Notes: generated from the sequence alone by a model not told the origin. Shown: positions 1 to 8,331, counted from the first letter of the stretch. The stretch: 64,000 nucleotides of DNA from Aliikangiella coralliicola (GCF_007004725.1 NZ_ML660161.1:297122-361121); one strand, 5' to 3'. A program made the numbers and translations.

Positions 1-855
1 TTTTCTCTTGTTCCAAGTCAAGCCAACTTTGTTATGATAAAACTGCCGCCTAATCAGGCGAAGGCAATTCAGTCCTTTTTGGCAAAAAATGGTATTTTAG
101 TTCGCTCCTTCCAGTCTGACGAATTGATTAACTGTTTAAGAATTACCATTCCTTACAACACCAAAAGATTATTTGATAAATTGAAACAAGCTTTGTGGCC
201 TGATTTGATTTGTCTGGATATGGACGGCGTTTTAATCGATACCAGTAATAGTTATGACGAATCAGTTAAAGCAACGGTATTGGAACTCGCCGGTGAGAAA
301 ATTTCTCAAGCCGATATAGACCGATTAAAAGATACCGGCGGATTCAATAATGACTGGGTTCTTACGCAAAAGTTACTTGAAAATCTGGGGCTCAATTTTG
401 AATTACAACAAGTCATTGACGTTTTCCAGCGACTTTATCTTGGTGAAAATAATGACGGCCTGGTTACCAATGAAGAGCGATTGATAAGTGATCGTTTAAT
501 TGCGCGAATTAATGAAAGTCAAAACTGCCGGTTTGCTATTGTCACCGGGCGACCAAGAAATGAAGCCATTGCGGGCCAACAAATGTTGAACCTGCAGCGA
601 CTAGATCTGATCAGCCTTGATGACGTTGAAAAGCCTAAACCCTCACCGGAAGGAATTCAAAAATTACAAAACAAATACTCAAGTTTCAGTTGGATGTGCG
701 GCGACAATCCAGACGATATGAAAGCCGCCAACGCCTCGAATTCACTCGCCGTTGGTATTGGCGAAAGAAACGCAGCAGCGCTTTACCAGGCGGGGGCGGA
801 TATTGTGTTAAAGAATATTAACGAACTGGAGGCATGGCTATGTCAACGCAGCTAA
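1..855 (+). CDS. hisC: Histidinol-phosphate aminotransferase C-terminus fused to HAD hydrolase (partial, left edge)
   Basis: The frame is open from base 1, so the gene continues off the left edge. The first residues read PSQANFV, followed by GILVRSF and NCLRIT; these are typical of the last part of HisC, the PLP enzyme that transaminates imidazole-acetol phosphate. After about 65 codons a HAD-superfamily domain starts with LDMDGVLID (motif I), then VTGR (motif II), a KPKPSPEG lysine (motif III) and GDNPDD (motif IV). HAD enzymes are mostly phosphatases. The next gene is a monofunctional HisB, so the operon otherwise lacks a histidinol-phosphatase, and this domain could supply it. That role is an inference: its motif I is not the FDRDGT form of E. 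coli HisB. An internal ATG at base 34 is unlikely to be the start, because the HisC homology begins before it. Confidence 0.88.
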   Translation, partial: FSLVPSQANFVMIKLPPNQAKAIQSFLAKNGILVRSFQSDELINCLRITIPYNTKRLFDKLKQALWPDLICLDMDGVLIDTSNSYDESVKATVLELAGEKISQADIDRLKDTGGFNNDWVLTQKLLENLGLNFELQQVIDVFQRLYLGENNDGLVTNEERLISDRLIARINESQNCRFAIVTGRPRNEAIAGQQMLNLQRLDLISLDDVEKPKPSPEGIQKLQNKYSSFSWMCGDNPDDMKAANASNSLAVGIGERNAAALYQAGADIVLKNINELEAWLCQRS

Positions 856-1442
856 ATAATCAATTAACAAATACCGTTGAAATCGAGCGTCAAACCAAAG
901 AAACCAATATTGCATTAGCGCTTAATATTTCAGGCAGTCAGCAAATTAATATTAATACCGGAATCGGTTTTCTTGACCACATGCTGCAACAACTTGCGTC
1001 CCATGCTCGCTGGGATCTCGATATTCAAGTGAAAGGCGATCTCGAAGTTGATGATCACCACACTGTTGAAGATATTGCTATTTGTCTGGGTGATGCCCTC
1101 CAGCAAAGCTGGCGGAATTTGTCTTCGATGCAGCGTTATGGCCAGCGATTATTGCCGATGGATGAAGCGCTGATTATGTGCGCAGTTGATTTGTCTGGCA
1201 GAGGAATTTATGTCGGTGATTTGGAGTTTAGTCGAGAGAATCTTGGCGGAGTCAGCACTGAAATGTTTGAGCACTTTTTTCGAACACTTGCCTCAAGTGC
1301 GGCGATAACACTACATATCAACCCAATGTACTACCGCAATAATCACCATCTTGCGGAAGGGTGTTTTAAGGCGGTTGCTTATGCGCTTAAAGAAGCCCTT
1401 GGTAGTGCGACCGGAGAAAATACGACAAAAGGGATGCTGTAG
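840..1442 (+). CDS. hisB: Imidazoleglycerol-phosphate dehydratase
   Basis: HisB removes water from imidazoleglycerol phosphate to give imidazole-acetol phosphate, the sixth step of histidine synthesis. The 200-residue protein has the family's metal-binding motifs: GFLDHMLQQLASH, DDHHTVEDIAI and, near the C-terminus, the EHFFRTLAS and NNHHLAEGCFKA histidines. This is the usual length of the monofunctional enzyme, with no N-terminal phosphatase domain as in E. coli. Two ATG codons lie close together (834 and 840). The GGAGG at 828-832 is 7 bases before the second, so 840 is preferred. The start overlaps the end of the upstream hisC-HAD gene, suggesting translational coupling. Same operon as hisH-hisF-hisA/IE-hisD. 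Confidence 0.97.
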   Translation: MSTQLNNQLTNTVEIERQTKETNIALALNISGSQQININTGIGFLDHMLQQLASHARWDLDIQVKGDLEVDDHHTVEDIAICLGDALQQSWRNLSSMQRYGQRLLPMDEALIMCAVDLSGRGIYVGDLEFSRENLGGVSTEMFEHFFRTLASSAAITLHINPMYYRNNHHLAEGCFKAVAYALKEALGSATGENTTKGML

Positions 1443-1495
1443 CTGGTTGCCGTTGTTATTAATAAAGCCAGTTGTTGGCTAGAGAGTAAAAAACG

Positions 1496-2080
1496 ATGAA
1501 AAAAATTCTAATTATCGACACCAAAGCCGGTAATTTATTTAGTCTGAAAGCTGCCATTGAAAGGTTGGGTTTTGCAGTCACTATTTTAGATAAACCGAAT
1601 GACGAAACATTTGATGGTGTCGTTATTCCAGGGCAAGGCCGCTTTGGCACGGTATTGAAAAATATTCGCGAAAACAAGTGGGATGTATTTTTGGAAAGTG
1701 CCCGACAAATAAACTTACCTATCTTAGGAATTTGCGTAGGTATGCAGGTTTTTTTTGAAGCCAGTGAAGAAGATTCTAATGTTGCCGGTTTGAGCTGGTT
1801 TAAAGGCAAAGCGAAGGCGTTGGATTTTCCTAAAAAGCCAATGGTGGGCTGGGCGAAACTGGATAGTGAAATGTGGTCCGATTCTGTGGTTTATTTTGTG
1901 AATAGTTATGCGATAAAACAAAGTGATTTATCTATTGCAGAAACCTGTTATGGAGAAACTTTCTGTGCGGCGATTAAAAAAGATAATTTTATCGGCGTCC
2001 AATTTCACCCAGAAAAATCAAGTGAGGCCGGCAGTGAAATTATTCGGCAGGCATTGAGTTTGTCAGGAGCGGCAAAATGA
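1496..2080 (+). CDS. hisH: Imidazole glycerol phosphate synthase, glutamine amidotransferase subunit
   Basis: HisH hydrolyses glutamine and channels ammonia to HisF, which forms imidazoleglycerol phosphate and AICAR. The 194-residue protein is a class I glutamine amidotransferase: the nucleophile is Cys80 in GICVGMQ, and His171 and Glu173 lie in VQFHPEKSS near the C-terminus, completing the triad. Length matches the family. The stop overlaps the hisF start as ATGA (2077-2080), the expected coupling for two subunits of one complex. A 53-base gap separates it from hisB and ends in a short AGAGAGTAAAAA motif that recurs inside the start of hisF. Confidence 0.97.
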   Translation: MKKILIIDTKAGNLFSLKAAIERLGFAVTILDKPNDETFDGVVIPGQGRFGTVLKNIRENKWDVFLESARQINLPILGICVGMQVFFEASEEDSNVAGLSWFKGKAKALDFPKKPMVGWAKLDSEMWSDSVVYFVNSYAIKQSDLSIAETCYGETFCAAIKKDNFIGVQFHPEKSSEAGSEIIRQALSLSGAAK

Positions 2081-2898
2081 ACCAAATAGTAAAAAATCAG
2101 AGAGTAAAAAGTCAGGGAGTAAAAGAGCTTTCTCCCACTTCCAGCCTGATGCCACGAATTATAGTTTGTCTTGATGTTGATAAAGGAAGGGTAGTTAAAG
2201 GAACCAATTTCAAACAACTCAGAGATATGGGGGATCCCGTTGAACTTGCGTTAGCCTATGAACAACAAGGGGCAGATGAACTGGTATTTCTCGATATTTC
2301 AGCAAGTAATGAAAACCGACCGACGGCGTTGAAGCTGGTAACCGATATCGCCAGCCATTTATCCATTCCTTTTACCGTTGGCGGCGGGCTAAAAAAGTTA
2401 GACGATGTTAAAGCATTTTTAGATGCCGGCGCTGACAAAGTGGCTTTAAATACGACTGCGGTTTTACAACCTGAAATTATTAACCAAACGGCAAAAGCTT
2501 ATGGTAGCCAGTGTGTTGTTGTGGCGATTGATGTCAACAAAAAAGACGATGGAACTCTGGGAGTTTACATTAATGGCGGACGTCGCTTAATGGAGAATGA
2601 TTTCTTCTCCTGGAGCAATGAAGTTGCCGAACGAGGCGCTGGTGAAATTCTTTTAACCGCCATGCACAAAGACGGAACGGGGACTGGTTTCGACGCGGAA
2701 CTGACCCGACAGGTGAGTGAACAAGTCAATGTTCAAGTGATTGCTTCGGGTGGTGCGAAAAACGAACAACATTTCCTCGATGCATTTCAGCAAGGCGCCG
2801 ATGCCTGTTTGGCTGCAGGCATGTTTCATTCAGGAGAATATAGCGTCGGCCAGGTAAAGCAATACCTGAAACAAGCCGGGTTAAACATTAGAACTTAA
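2077..2898 (+). CDS. hisF: Imidazole glycerol phosphate synthase, cyclase subunit
   Basis: HisF is the cyclase half of the HisFH synthase, a TIM barrel that acts on PRFAR with ammonia from HisH. Recognisable family blocks are RIIVCLDVDKGRVVKG (catalytic Asp33), DELVFLDISAS, FTVGGGL, VVVAIDVN and VIASGGA. The protein is 273 residues, about 20 more than usual: a polar extension of 24 residues precedes the normal start (MPRIIVCLD at 2149). The 2077 start is preferred because AGGAG at 2066-2070 lies 6 bases upstream and overlaps hisH, whereas 2149 has no clear ribosome site. The extension DNA contains near-repeats of GAGTAAAA, so it may come from a small repeat taken into the frame. Confidence 0.95.
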   Translation: MNQIVKNQRVKSQGVKELSPTSSLMPRIIVCLDVDKGRVVKGTNFKQLRDMGDPVELALAYEQQGADELVFLDISASNENRPTALKLVTDIASHLSIPFTVGGGLKKLDDVKAFLDAGADKVALNTTAVLQPEIINQTAKAYGSQCVVVAIDVNKKDDGTLGVYINGGRRLMENDFFSWSNEVAERGAGEILLTAMHKDGTGTGFDAELTRQVSEQVNVQVIASGGAKNEQHFLDAFQQGADACLAAGMFHSGEYSVGQVKQYLKQAGLNIRT

Positions 2899-2921
2899 TA
2901 AGTGTCCAGGTAAACGACGCT

Positions 2922-2949
2922 TGTCATCTCCACTGCAGTCGAGATGACA
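2922..2949. repeat. Intergenic palindrome between hisF and hisA-hisIE
   Basis: TGTCATCTC (2922-2930) is mirrored by GAGATGACA (2941-2949). Between them, ACTG and CAGT extend the dyad to 14 base pairs with one mismatch. It sits in the only sizeable gap of the operon (82 bases) and resembles the palindrome at 7749-7786 (shared GTCAT-TC arms). It has no T-run, so it is probably a repetitive extragenic palindrome rather than a strong terminator; it could modulate mRNA stability. Confidence 0.6.
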
Positions 2950-2980
2950 GCTATGAATAAATATTTTTTAGGAAAACATT

Positions 2981-4216
2981 ATGTTAATTCCATCAATTGA
3001 TTTAATGAATGGTAAAGCCGTTCAGCTTAAGCAAGGCAAAGAAAAAGTACTCGAACGTGATGATGTGTTCGAGTTACTGGAAGAGTTTTCGGTTTATGGC
3101 GAGGTGGCGATTATTGATCTTGATGCCGCCTTGGGAAAGGGCAGCAATAAAGAACTTATCAAGCAGTTACTTAAGCGAAGACCCTGTCGAGTGGGAGGCG
3201 GCATTCGTGATTTGGAAACTGCCAGAGAATATATTAAAGCAGGCGCAAGTAAGGTTATCATTGGCACCAACTGTCGCAAAGACTGGGTAAAAAAGCTTTC
3301 CAAAGAATCGCTGATTTTTGCAATTGATGCAAAAGGAGATTATTGGTCAACACAAGGCTGGCAAACCACGGAAGGTGAAAAAGTTCTGGACCTGATCCCT
3401 GAGCTTGCTAAAAATTGCAGCGAGTTTTTATATACTCAGGTGGAAAAAGAAGGGCTGCTACAAGGAATCGATAAGCCGCGTATTGAGGCGGTGGTCGCGG
3501 CCTCGAATGTACCTGTTACGATCGCCGGCGGTATCACTGATCTGGAAGATATTCAATGGTTCACCAAACTCGGCGCCAATGGTCAGATAGGAATGTCGAT
3601 TTATACGGGAAAACTTAAATTGAGCGATTGTTTTCTCACTCAAATCGATTTTGATAAAGCGCCTTTAGTGCCAACGATTGTACAGGATGCCGATACCGAG
3701 AAAGTCTTAATGTTAGCTTACTCAAATGCTGATTCTTTAACTCAGGCATTAGCTCAGCGTAAAGGAATTTATTGGAGTAGAAGTCGACAGGAGCTATGGG
3801 AAAAAGGGCTAACCAGTGGTAACCAGCAAGAATTAATTCAAGCCGATGTGGATTGTGACGGAGACACCATACTTTTTCGTGTTAAACAAAAAAATAATGC
3901 TTGTCACTTTGATCGTTATAGCTGTTTTGCGTCTCAGAAACGCCCCTTTAATTTAGATCGGCTCACTGAATTACTGAGTCGGCGAAAAGCTGAACTACCG
4001 GAAAAGTCTTTTTCAACTAAATTATTTCAGTCGGCAGAATTTCGTGCCGAGAAAATTCGCGAAGAAGCTGAAGAAATCATCGAGGCACAGAGCTTTGATG
4101 AGGTTCGCTGGGAAGCTGCCGATTTATTATTTTTTACACTGATTGATGCGCTGGCTAAAGATGTTGATATCAGCGATATTACCAACGAACTGCGGAGTCG
4201 TTTTAATGATAATTAA
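2981..4216 (+). CDS. hisA/hisIE: HisA–HisI–HisE fusion: ProFAR isomerase, phosphoribosyl-AMP cyclohydrolase and phosphoribosyl-ATP pyrophosphatase
   Basis: One 411-residue chain carries three steps of histidine synthesis. Residues 1 to about 222 are a HisA barrel (IPSIDLMNGKAVQL with Asp7, VGGGIRDLE, AIDAKGD, AGGITDLED). Residues about 228-330 are HisI (VLMLAYSN, YWSRSRQELWEKG, DVDCDGD, ACHFDRYSCF). The rest is HisE (IREEAEEIIEA, WEAADLLFF). HisIE fusions are common, but HisA in front of HisIE is not the usual arrangement. The HisA part has FLYTQVEKEGLLQG where standard enzymes have a TDI-RDGT motif; this resembles my recollection of the eukaryotic and acidobacterial type, so the gene may have been acquired. 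A sequence search would settle that. All HisI and HisE signature residues are present, so the chain looks functional. Confidence 0.93.
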   Translation: MLIPSIDLMNGKAVQLKQGKEKVLERDDVFELLEEFSVYGEVAIIDLDAALGKGSNKELIKQLLKRRPCRVGGGIRDLETAREYIKAGASKVIIGTNCRKDWVKKLSKESLIFAIDAKGDYWSTQGWQTTEGEKVLDLIPELAKNCSEFLYTQVEKEGLLQGIDKPRIEAVVAASNVPVTIAGGITDLEDIQWFTKLGANGQIGMSIYTGKLKLSDCFLTQIDFDKAPLVPTIVQDADTEKVLMLAYSNADSLTQALAQRKGIYWSRSRQELWEKGLTSGNQQELIQADVDCDGDTILFRVKQKNNACHFDRYSCFASQKRPFNLDRLTELLSRRKAELPEKSFSTKLFQSAEFRAEKIREEAEEIIEAQSFDEVRWEAADLLFFTLIDALAKDVDISDITNELRSRFNDN

Positions 4217-5408
4217 TGCGAAAGACTGGCGACGGCCTGCGTTTGATAATGACGCCAAAGTGCAATCAGCGGTCGCAGAAATGTTGGCTGAAATTGAGCG
4301 TGACGGTAACGATGCAATTACTCGCTATTCGCTGAAGTTTGATCAGTGTGAGCCTAAGGTTATCGCACTTAAACCTTTTGAAGAATATCAACTGGATCCC
4401 GATTTGGCCGATTCGATCAAGTTGGCCGCGAAAAGAATAGAAGCATTCGCAAGTTTTCAAAAAGAGGGACTCACTTCAAAAACATTTAGTGATGATTATG
4501 GAACATTCGGACAAGTGGTGTCGCCAATTGAGCGGGTTGGTGCTTACATTCCCGGTGGGCGTTATCCATTAATTTCTACTGCATTAATGACATTAATACC
4601 GGCAAAAATTGCTGGCTGTCCGGTACGCGTTGCTTGTTCTCCTTCTGATAATCCAGCGATACTTGCTGCCGCATCTCTTGCGGGAGCGACTGAGTTTATT
4701 CGGCTTGGCGGCGTTCAAGCTATTGGCGCTTTAACTTTCGGTTTTGACGAGATTGAACCAGTTAATATTATCGTTGGTCCTGGTAATGCCTGGGTTAATG
4801 AAGCCAAAAAGCAAGTTCAGAGCCGGGTTAAAATTGATGGTCTGGCGGGACCAAGTGAGCTTTTAGCAATTTGTGATGGGGAACAACCAGTAGACTGGAT
4901 TGCGTTGGATGCGCTGGCTCAGGCAGAACACGATCCCTTAGCCTGTTCGTTAATCGTGAGTGATGATAAGAAATGGTTGGAATCTTTGTCTGATTTTTTA
5001 AAGAGCGATAAGGAAACACTAACGCTTATTGATAATGGCCAAATCGAATTAATTTTTGCGTCTCAGCCTGCGGAATTAGTTGATTTTAGCGAGGGTTACG
5101 CGCCAGAGCATTTGATGTTGTGCCATCAAAAAATTAACGCTGAGCAATTGTCTAATTATGGTTCTTTGTTTGTCGGCGCGAATAGTGCTGTAGCATTGGG
5201 TGATTATATTTCAGGCCCAAATCACACATTGCCAACTTTAGGTTACGCCAAGCAATCTGGAGGACTAAGCGTCAGTGCATTCCTGAAAATTACGACAATA
5301 CAAAACGTCAGTGATAATGGAAGAGTTTATTTATCGAATGCCGCTCAGAAAATTGCCGACGCTGAAGGGTTGAAGTTTCATGCAAAGAGTTTACAGATCA
5401 GAACTTAA
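4206..5408 (+). CDS. hisD: Histidinol dehydrogenase
   Basis: HisD oxidises histidinol to histidine in two NAD-dependent steps and uses a zinc ion. Signature blocks: GAYIPGGRYPL, VNIIVGPGNAWVNEAKKQV, GLAGPSELLAI, ALAQAEHDP, EGYAPEHLML and ALGDYISGPNHTLPT. The start is ATG 4206, with GGAG at 4194-4197, 8 bases upstream, and it overlaps the previous gene by 11 bases; a frame continuation upstream to 4143 lacks homology. The resulting 400 residues are about 30 shorter than E. coli HisD, mostly at the N-terminus. It is the last gene of the operon; a long hairpin follows at 5575-5615. Confidence 0.96.
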   Translation: MIINAKDWRRPAFDNDAKVQSAVAEMLAEIERDGNDAITRYSLKFDQCEPKVIALKPFEEYQLDPDLADSIKLAAKRIEAFASFQKEGLTSKTFSDDYGTFGQVVSPIERVGAYIPGGRYPLISTALMTLIPAKIAGCPVRVACSPSDNPAILAAASLAGATEFIRLGGVQAIGALTFGFDEIEPVNIIVGPGNAWVNEAKKQVQSRVKIDGLAGPSELLAICDGEQPVDWIALDALAQAEHDPLACSLIVSDDKKWLESLSDFLKSDKETLTLIDNGQIELIFASQPAELVDFSEGYAPEHLMLCHQKINAEQLSNYGSLFVGANSAVALGDYISGPNHTLPTLGYAKQSGGLSVSAFLKITTIQNVSDNGRVYLSNAAQKIADAEGLKFHAKSLQIRT

Positions 5409-5797
5409 TATCAGGGTGTGTTGAGCATTTACTAGATGCTGGTTTGGTTAATCTAAATTTGAAGTATTGATTTGCTTAAATTTTACCCGTAAATATTATC
5501 TCAAAAACCAAAGCACTTTTTCTTACATTGGTATAAAAACATATTTTATTTGTTGGCGAGATTAAGTTGCGCGAAAAGCGAACAATTCACAGTTAAAGTG
5601 TGAATTATTCGCTTTGGTTCCCATCTATATTTTTGAATAATTAAATCGCAGAATTCGATTCTTCTCAAATAATCCGATTCGGGATGACTGATTTTTTCCC
5701 TGACGTGGTTAATTAATCTAGAAACGCAATTCAAGCGGACTAGAAATCCTGCCGTATTCTATTCCCATAATAAATATAAAACTATAGAGGCTACAAA
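5409..5797. other. Intergenic region after the his operon
   Basis: These 389 bases hold no convincing gene. The only clear structure is the long hairpin at 5575-5615. The last 30 bases, including ACTATAGAGG, are the leader and ribosome site of the protease gene at 5798. Confidence 0.6.
5575..5615 (+). terminator. Hairpin downstream of hisD
   Basis: AAAGCGAACAATTCACA (5575-5591) pairs with TGTGAATTATTCGCTTT (5599-5615) with one mismatch, leaving a 7-base loop. This is a 17-pair stem 170 bases after hisD. The T-run behind it is poor, so it may be a transcript-end stabiliser rather than a classical intrinsic terminator. Confidence 0.5.
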
Positions 5798-7717
5798 ATG
5801 AAATCAACAACAAAAAGTATTGCTGCGATGCTCTTACTACTCGGAGGAAGCATGTCGTTATCGGCTGCCGAATCCTTGTTTAAAAATATAGACAACGAAC
5901 GTAACACTGCTCAATCGACACAGGCAAACCTTCCTGGAGAAGTTGCCAGTAACCGAGTACAACTCAACGCTGGTGTGCTTACCCAGAGTACTCAGCAAAT
6001 TAAAATTGATTTACGCAAAGGATTATCACTAACCGTTGATAAACATAGCGCGCAAACGAATGCCCAGGGCAGCCTGGTCTGGCATGGTAAAAAAAGCAGC
6101 CAGGGAACATTAAGTAACCGCCAGAGTCAGCTTTCTAATGATGCCGTATTGGTTAAGCGGGCCAGTGGTATTACTGGTTCCGTTCGCATTGATGGAAAGC
6201 TTTTCAAAATTCGACCATTGGCCAACGGCATACACGAAATTATTGAAGTCAATGAAGCTGATATGCCGATGGAGCATCCGCCTGGAGAAATGCAGGTTTT
6301 GGAGCAAACGGCCAATGAATCTGCGATGATCAATAGTCTTAACCTTGATGCTGCCATCGCACCGCAAGCGTCTGCAAATGCACCGGATATCAAAATATTG
6401 GTTGCTTATACTGCGGCGGCAAATGCGCAGGTTTCTGATATGCAGGGGTTGATTGAACTGGCGGTTGCCGAAACTAATACCGGCTATACCAACTCGGCTG
6501 TCGATGCGACGGTTACGCTGGTGCACACTTACCAGGTGAGTTACACAGAAAGTAATTTCAGCACTGACTTAGCTTATTTCAGAAATGACAACGATGGCGT
6601 GATGGACGAAGTTCATGGTAAGCGTGATCAATATGGCGCTGACATTGCCGTCATTATCACTAATGTGAGTGACTATTGTGGGCTAGCGTCGGCGATTGGT
6701 GCGTCTTCTTCAACAGCCTTTGCCGCGGTTTATCACGGTTGTGCAACGGGTTATTATTCATTTGGCCATGAGCTGGGTCACTTGCAATCAGCCCGTCATA
6801 ATCCTGAAGCTGACCCAACTAATTCGCCTTACGCATTTGGTCATGGTTACCAGTACACCAGTGGTGGATGGAGAACTGTGATGGCCTACAATTGCTCGCC
6901 AAGTTGTACTCGAATTAACTGGTGGTCAAACCCAAATAAAACGCGTAATGGTGTTGCAATGGGAACCAGCAGTCGTCATGACAATGCGCGAGTATTAAAT
7001 CTGACTGCGGCAACTATGGCTGGCTTTAAGGGTGGCGGTACTAATCCTCCCGGCGATAATGAGTTAACCAATGGTGTAACAGTTTCAAACCTTTCCGGTG
7101 CTAAGGATGCACAAATACGATACACGATGGATGTTCCTGCAGCGGCTAACAGTTTATCATTTGTGATCAATGGTGGCAGCGGTGATGCAGATCTCTATGT
7201 GAAATTTGGTTCGGCGCCCACGACAGGCAGTTACGATTGTCGTCCATGGAAAAATGGTAACAATGAAACTTGCACAATCAGCAACATTCAAGCCGGTACT
7301 TACCATGTTATGTTGAATGGTTATTCCTCTTTCAGCGGCGTGTCTTTAACCGGAACTTATACTGAAGGAAGTAGCGGTGGTTCATTCGAGAACACCAATA
7401 ACTACAGTATTCCTGATAACAATTCTACCGGTATTTCTAGCCCAATCAGCGTTTCACGATCGGGCGCTTCTGGCACAGTCAGTGTCGAAGTGAATATTGT
7501 TCACACTTACAAAGGTGATTTGATTGTTGACTTGATTCATCCTGACGGAACGGTTTATAACCTGCACAATCGTAGCGGCGGTGGCGCTAACAATATTAAT
7601 CAGACTTATTCGGTTAATGTTGGTTCGAAAGATTCTGCTGGAACCTGGAATTTAAGAGTCAGAGATTTGGCCAATATTGATACTGGAAATATCGATAGTT
7701 GGAAAATCACTTTTTAG
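5798..7717 (+). CDS. Secreted reprolysin-like zinc metalloprotease with PPC and P domains
   Basis: A 639-residue exported protease. A signal peptide (MKSTTKSIAAMLLLLGGSMSLSAA) is followed by a propeptide-like region of about 180 residues. The catalytic domain carries the zinc motif HELGHLQSARH at residues 324-334 and the metzincin Met-turn RTVMAYN downstream, which points to the M12/reprolysin group. Residues about 418-510 look like a bacterial pre-peptidase C-terminal domain (GSGDADLYVKFG, CTISNIQAGTYHVML). Residues about 530-639 look like a P/proprotein-convertase domain (DNNSTGISSPI, GDLIVDLIHPDGT, GTWNLRVRDLA). Both are typical add-ons of secreted proteases of aquatic Gammaproteobacteria, probably exported by type II secretion. 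The substrate is unknown. Single gene with an AGAGG ribosome site. Confidence 0.9.
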   Translation: MKSTTKSIAAMLLLLGGSMSLSAAESLFKNIDNERNTAQSTQANLPGEVASNRVQLNAGVLTQSTQQIKIDLRKGLSLTVDKHSAQTNAQGSLVWHGKKSSQGTLSNRQSQLSNDAVLVKRASGITGSVRIDGKLFKIRPLANGIHEIIEVNEADMPMEHPPGEMQVLEQTANESAMINSLNLDAAIAPQASANAPDIKILVAYTAAANAQVSDMQGLIELAVAETNTGYTNSAVDATVTLVHTYQVSYTESNFSTDLAYFRNDNDGVMDEVHGKRDQYGADIAVIITNVSDYCGLASAIGASSSTAFAAVYHGCATGYYSFGHELGHLQSARHNPEADPTNSPYAFGHGYQYTSGGWRTVMAYNCSPSCTRINWWSNPNKTRNGVAMGTSSRHDNARVLNLTAATMAGFKGGGTNPPGDNELTNGVTVSNLSGAKDAQIRYTMDVPAAANSLSFVINGGSGDADLYVKFGSAPTTGSYDCRPWKNGNNETCTISNIQAGTYHVMLNGYSSFSGVSLTGTYTEGSSGGSFENTNNYSIPDNNSTGISSPISVSRSGASGTVSVEVNIVHTYKGDLIVDLIHPDGTVYNLHNRSGGGANNINQTYSVNVGSKDSAGTWNLRVRDLANIDTGNIDSWKITF

Positions 7718-7748
7718 TTGAGAATTGATTAACTAAAAGTTACATAGT

Positions 7749-7786
7749 GTCATTTCGATCGCACTCATTTAGTCGATCGAAATGAC
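7749..7786. repeat. Intergenic palindrome between convergent genes
   Basis: GTCATTTCGATCG (7749-7761) and CGATCGAAATGAC (7774-7786) are perfect inverted copies. ACT/AGT extend the stem inward past one bulged base. It lies between the protease gene and the convergent endonuclease V-like gene, so it may act as a two-way terminator. Its arms resemble the hisF/hisA palindrome at 2922, which suggests a repeated element family. Confidence 0.65.
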
Positions 7787-7824
7787 CTGCTAACTACTTA
7801 GCATTGAATGAATATAAAATGACA

Positions 7825-8331
7825 TTAATTCGGGATTATTCCACGACACAACTGATCGGCTTTTTTAAGTAAAGTTGGGTTTCGATTTTTGCCATGCATC
7901 GCCACCACCAAATTCTTTGCTTCACTGAGTGAAATTCCTACCGCGGTTACAAACAAGGCTTTTTGACTAGTACCTCGAAAAATTTGGCATTCCTCAGGTG
8001 TGCCGGCAAAGGTTTTTTTTGCCACGCCGATCACAGATGTTGATTGGTTAATCGCGTCGTAAAGGTGCATGCCTAACCCCTTTGAATGATCAGCGCCAAG
8101 GGTTACAAATCCGTCGATAACTATTGCATCTAGTGTTTCTTCGATTTCTTCGAGTAATGACAAAATACAGGGGAGTTCCCTTTTGTAAAATGAGCCAGGT
8201 TCGTATGGAGCGACTCCTTCTATCTTTTTGGTTATCGTTCTATGGACTGTGTCTGAATTCCAGTCAGGAAAAAGTACACCGGCGACAATGGATGAGTTAT
8301 GTTCATATTGAACATCGATTGCTAATTTCAA
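7825..8331 (-). CDS. Endonuclease V-like protein, divergent
   Basis: The 168-residue product resembles endonuclease V (Nfi), which nicks DNA or RNA next to deaminated bases. Family features: the first metal Asp in AIDVQY (Asp6), the VAGVLFPDW strand, Glu52 in YKRELP, Asp73 in AIVIDG, and VIGVAKKTFAGT. It is about 50 residues shorter than the E. coli enzyme. The usual DGHG after the third acidic residue reads DGFV, and the histidine of the usual GHR-S motif is absent (VGISLSEA). Three acidic residues remain, so activity is possible but not assured. The start is TTG: an in-frame TAA at 8338-8340 lies just upstream and no ATG would keep Asp6. Confidence 0.75.
   Translation of the reverse strand: MKLAIDVQYEHNSSIVAGVLFPDWNSDTVHRTITKKIEGVAPYEPGSFYKRELPCILSLLEEIEETLDAIVIDGFVTLGADHSKGLGMHLYDAINQSTSVIGVAKKTFAGTPEECQIFRGTSQKALFVTAVGISLSEAKNLVVAMHGKNRNPTLLKKADQLCRGIIPN

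Noticed and set aside
4143-4205. Upstream extension of hisD
   Set aside because: Lies within hisE coding sequence; ATG 4206 has the ribosome site and begins the homology.
6110-6526. Minus-strand frames of 88-138 codons inside the protease gene
   Set aside because: Low-quality Arg/Ile-rich shadow sequence opposite a clear secreted protease.
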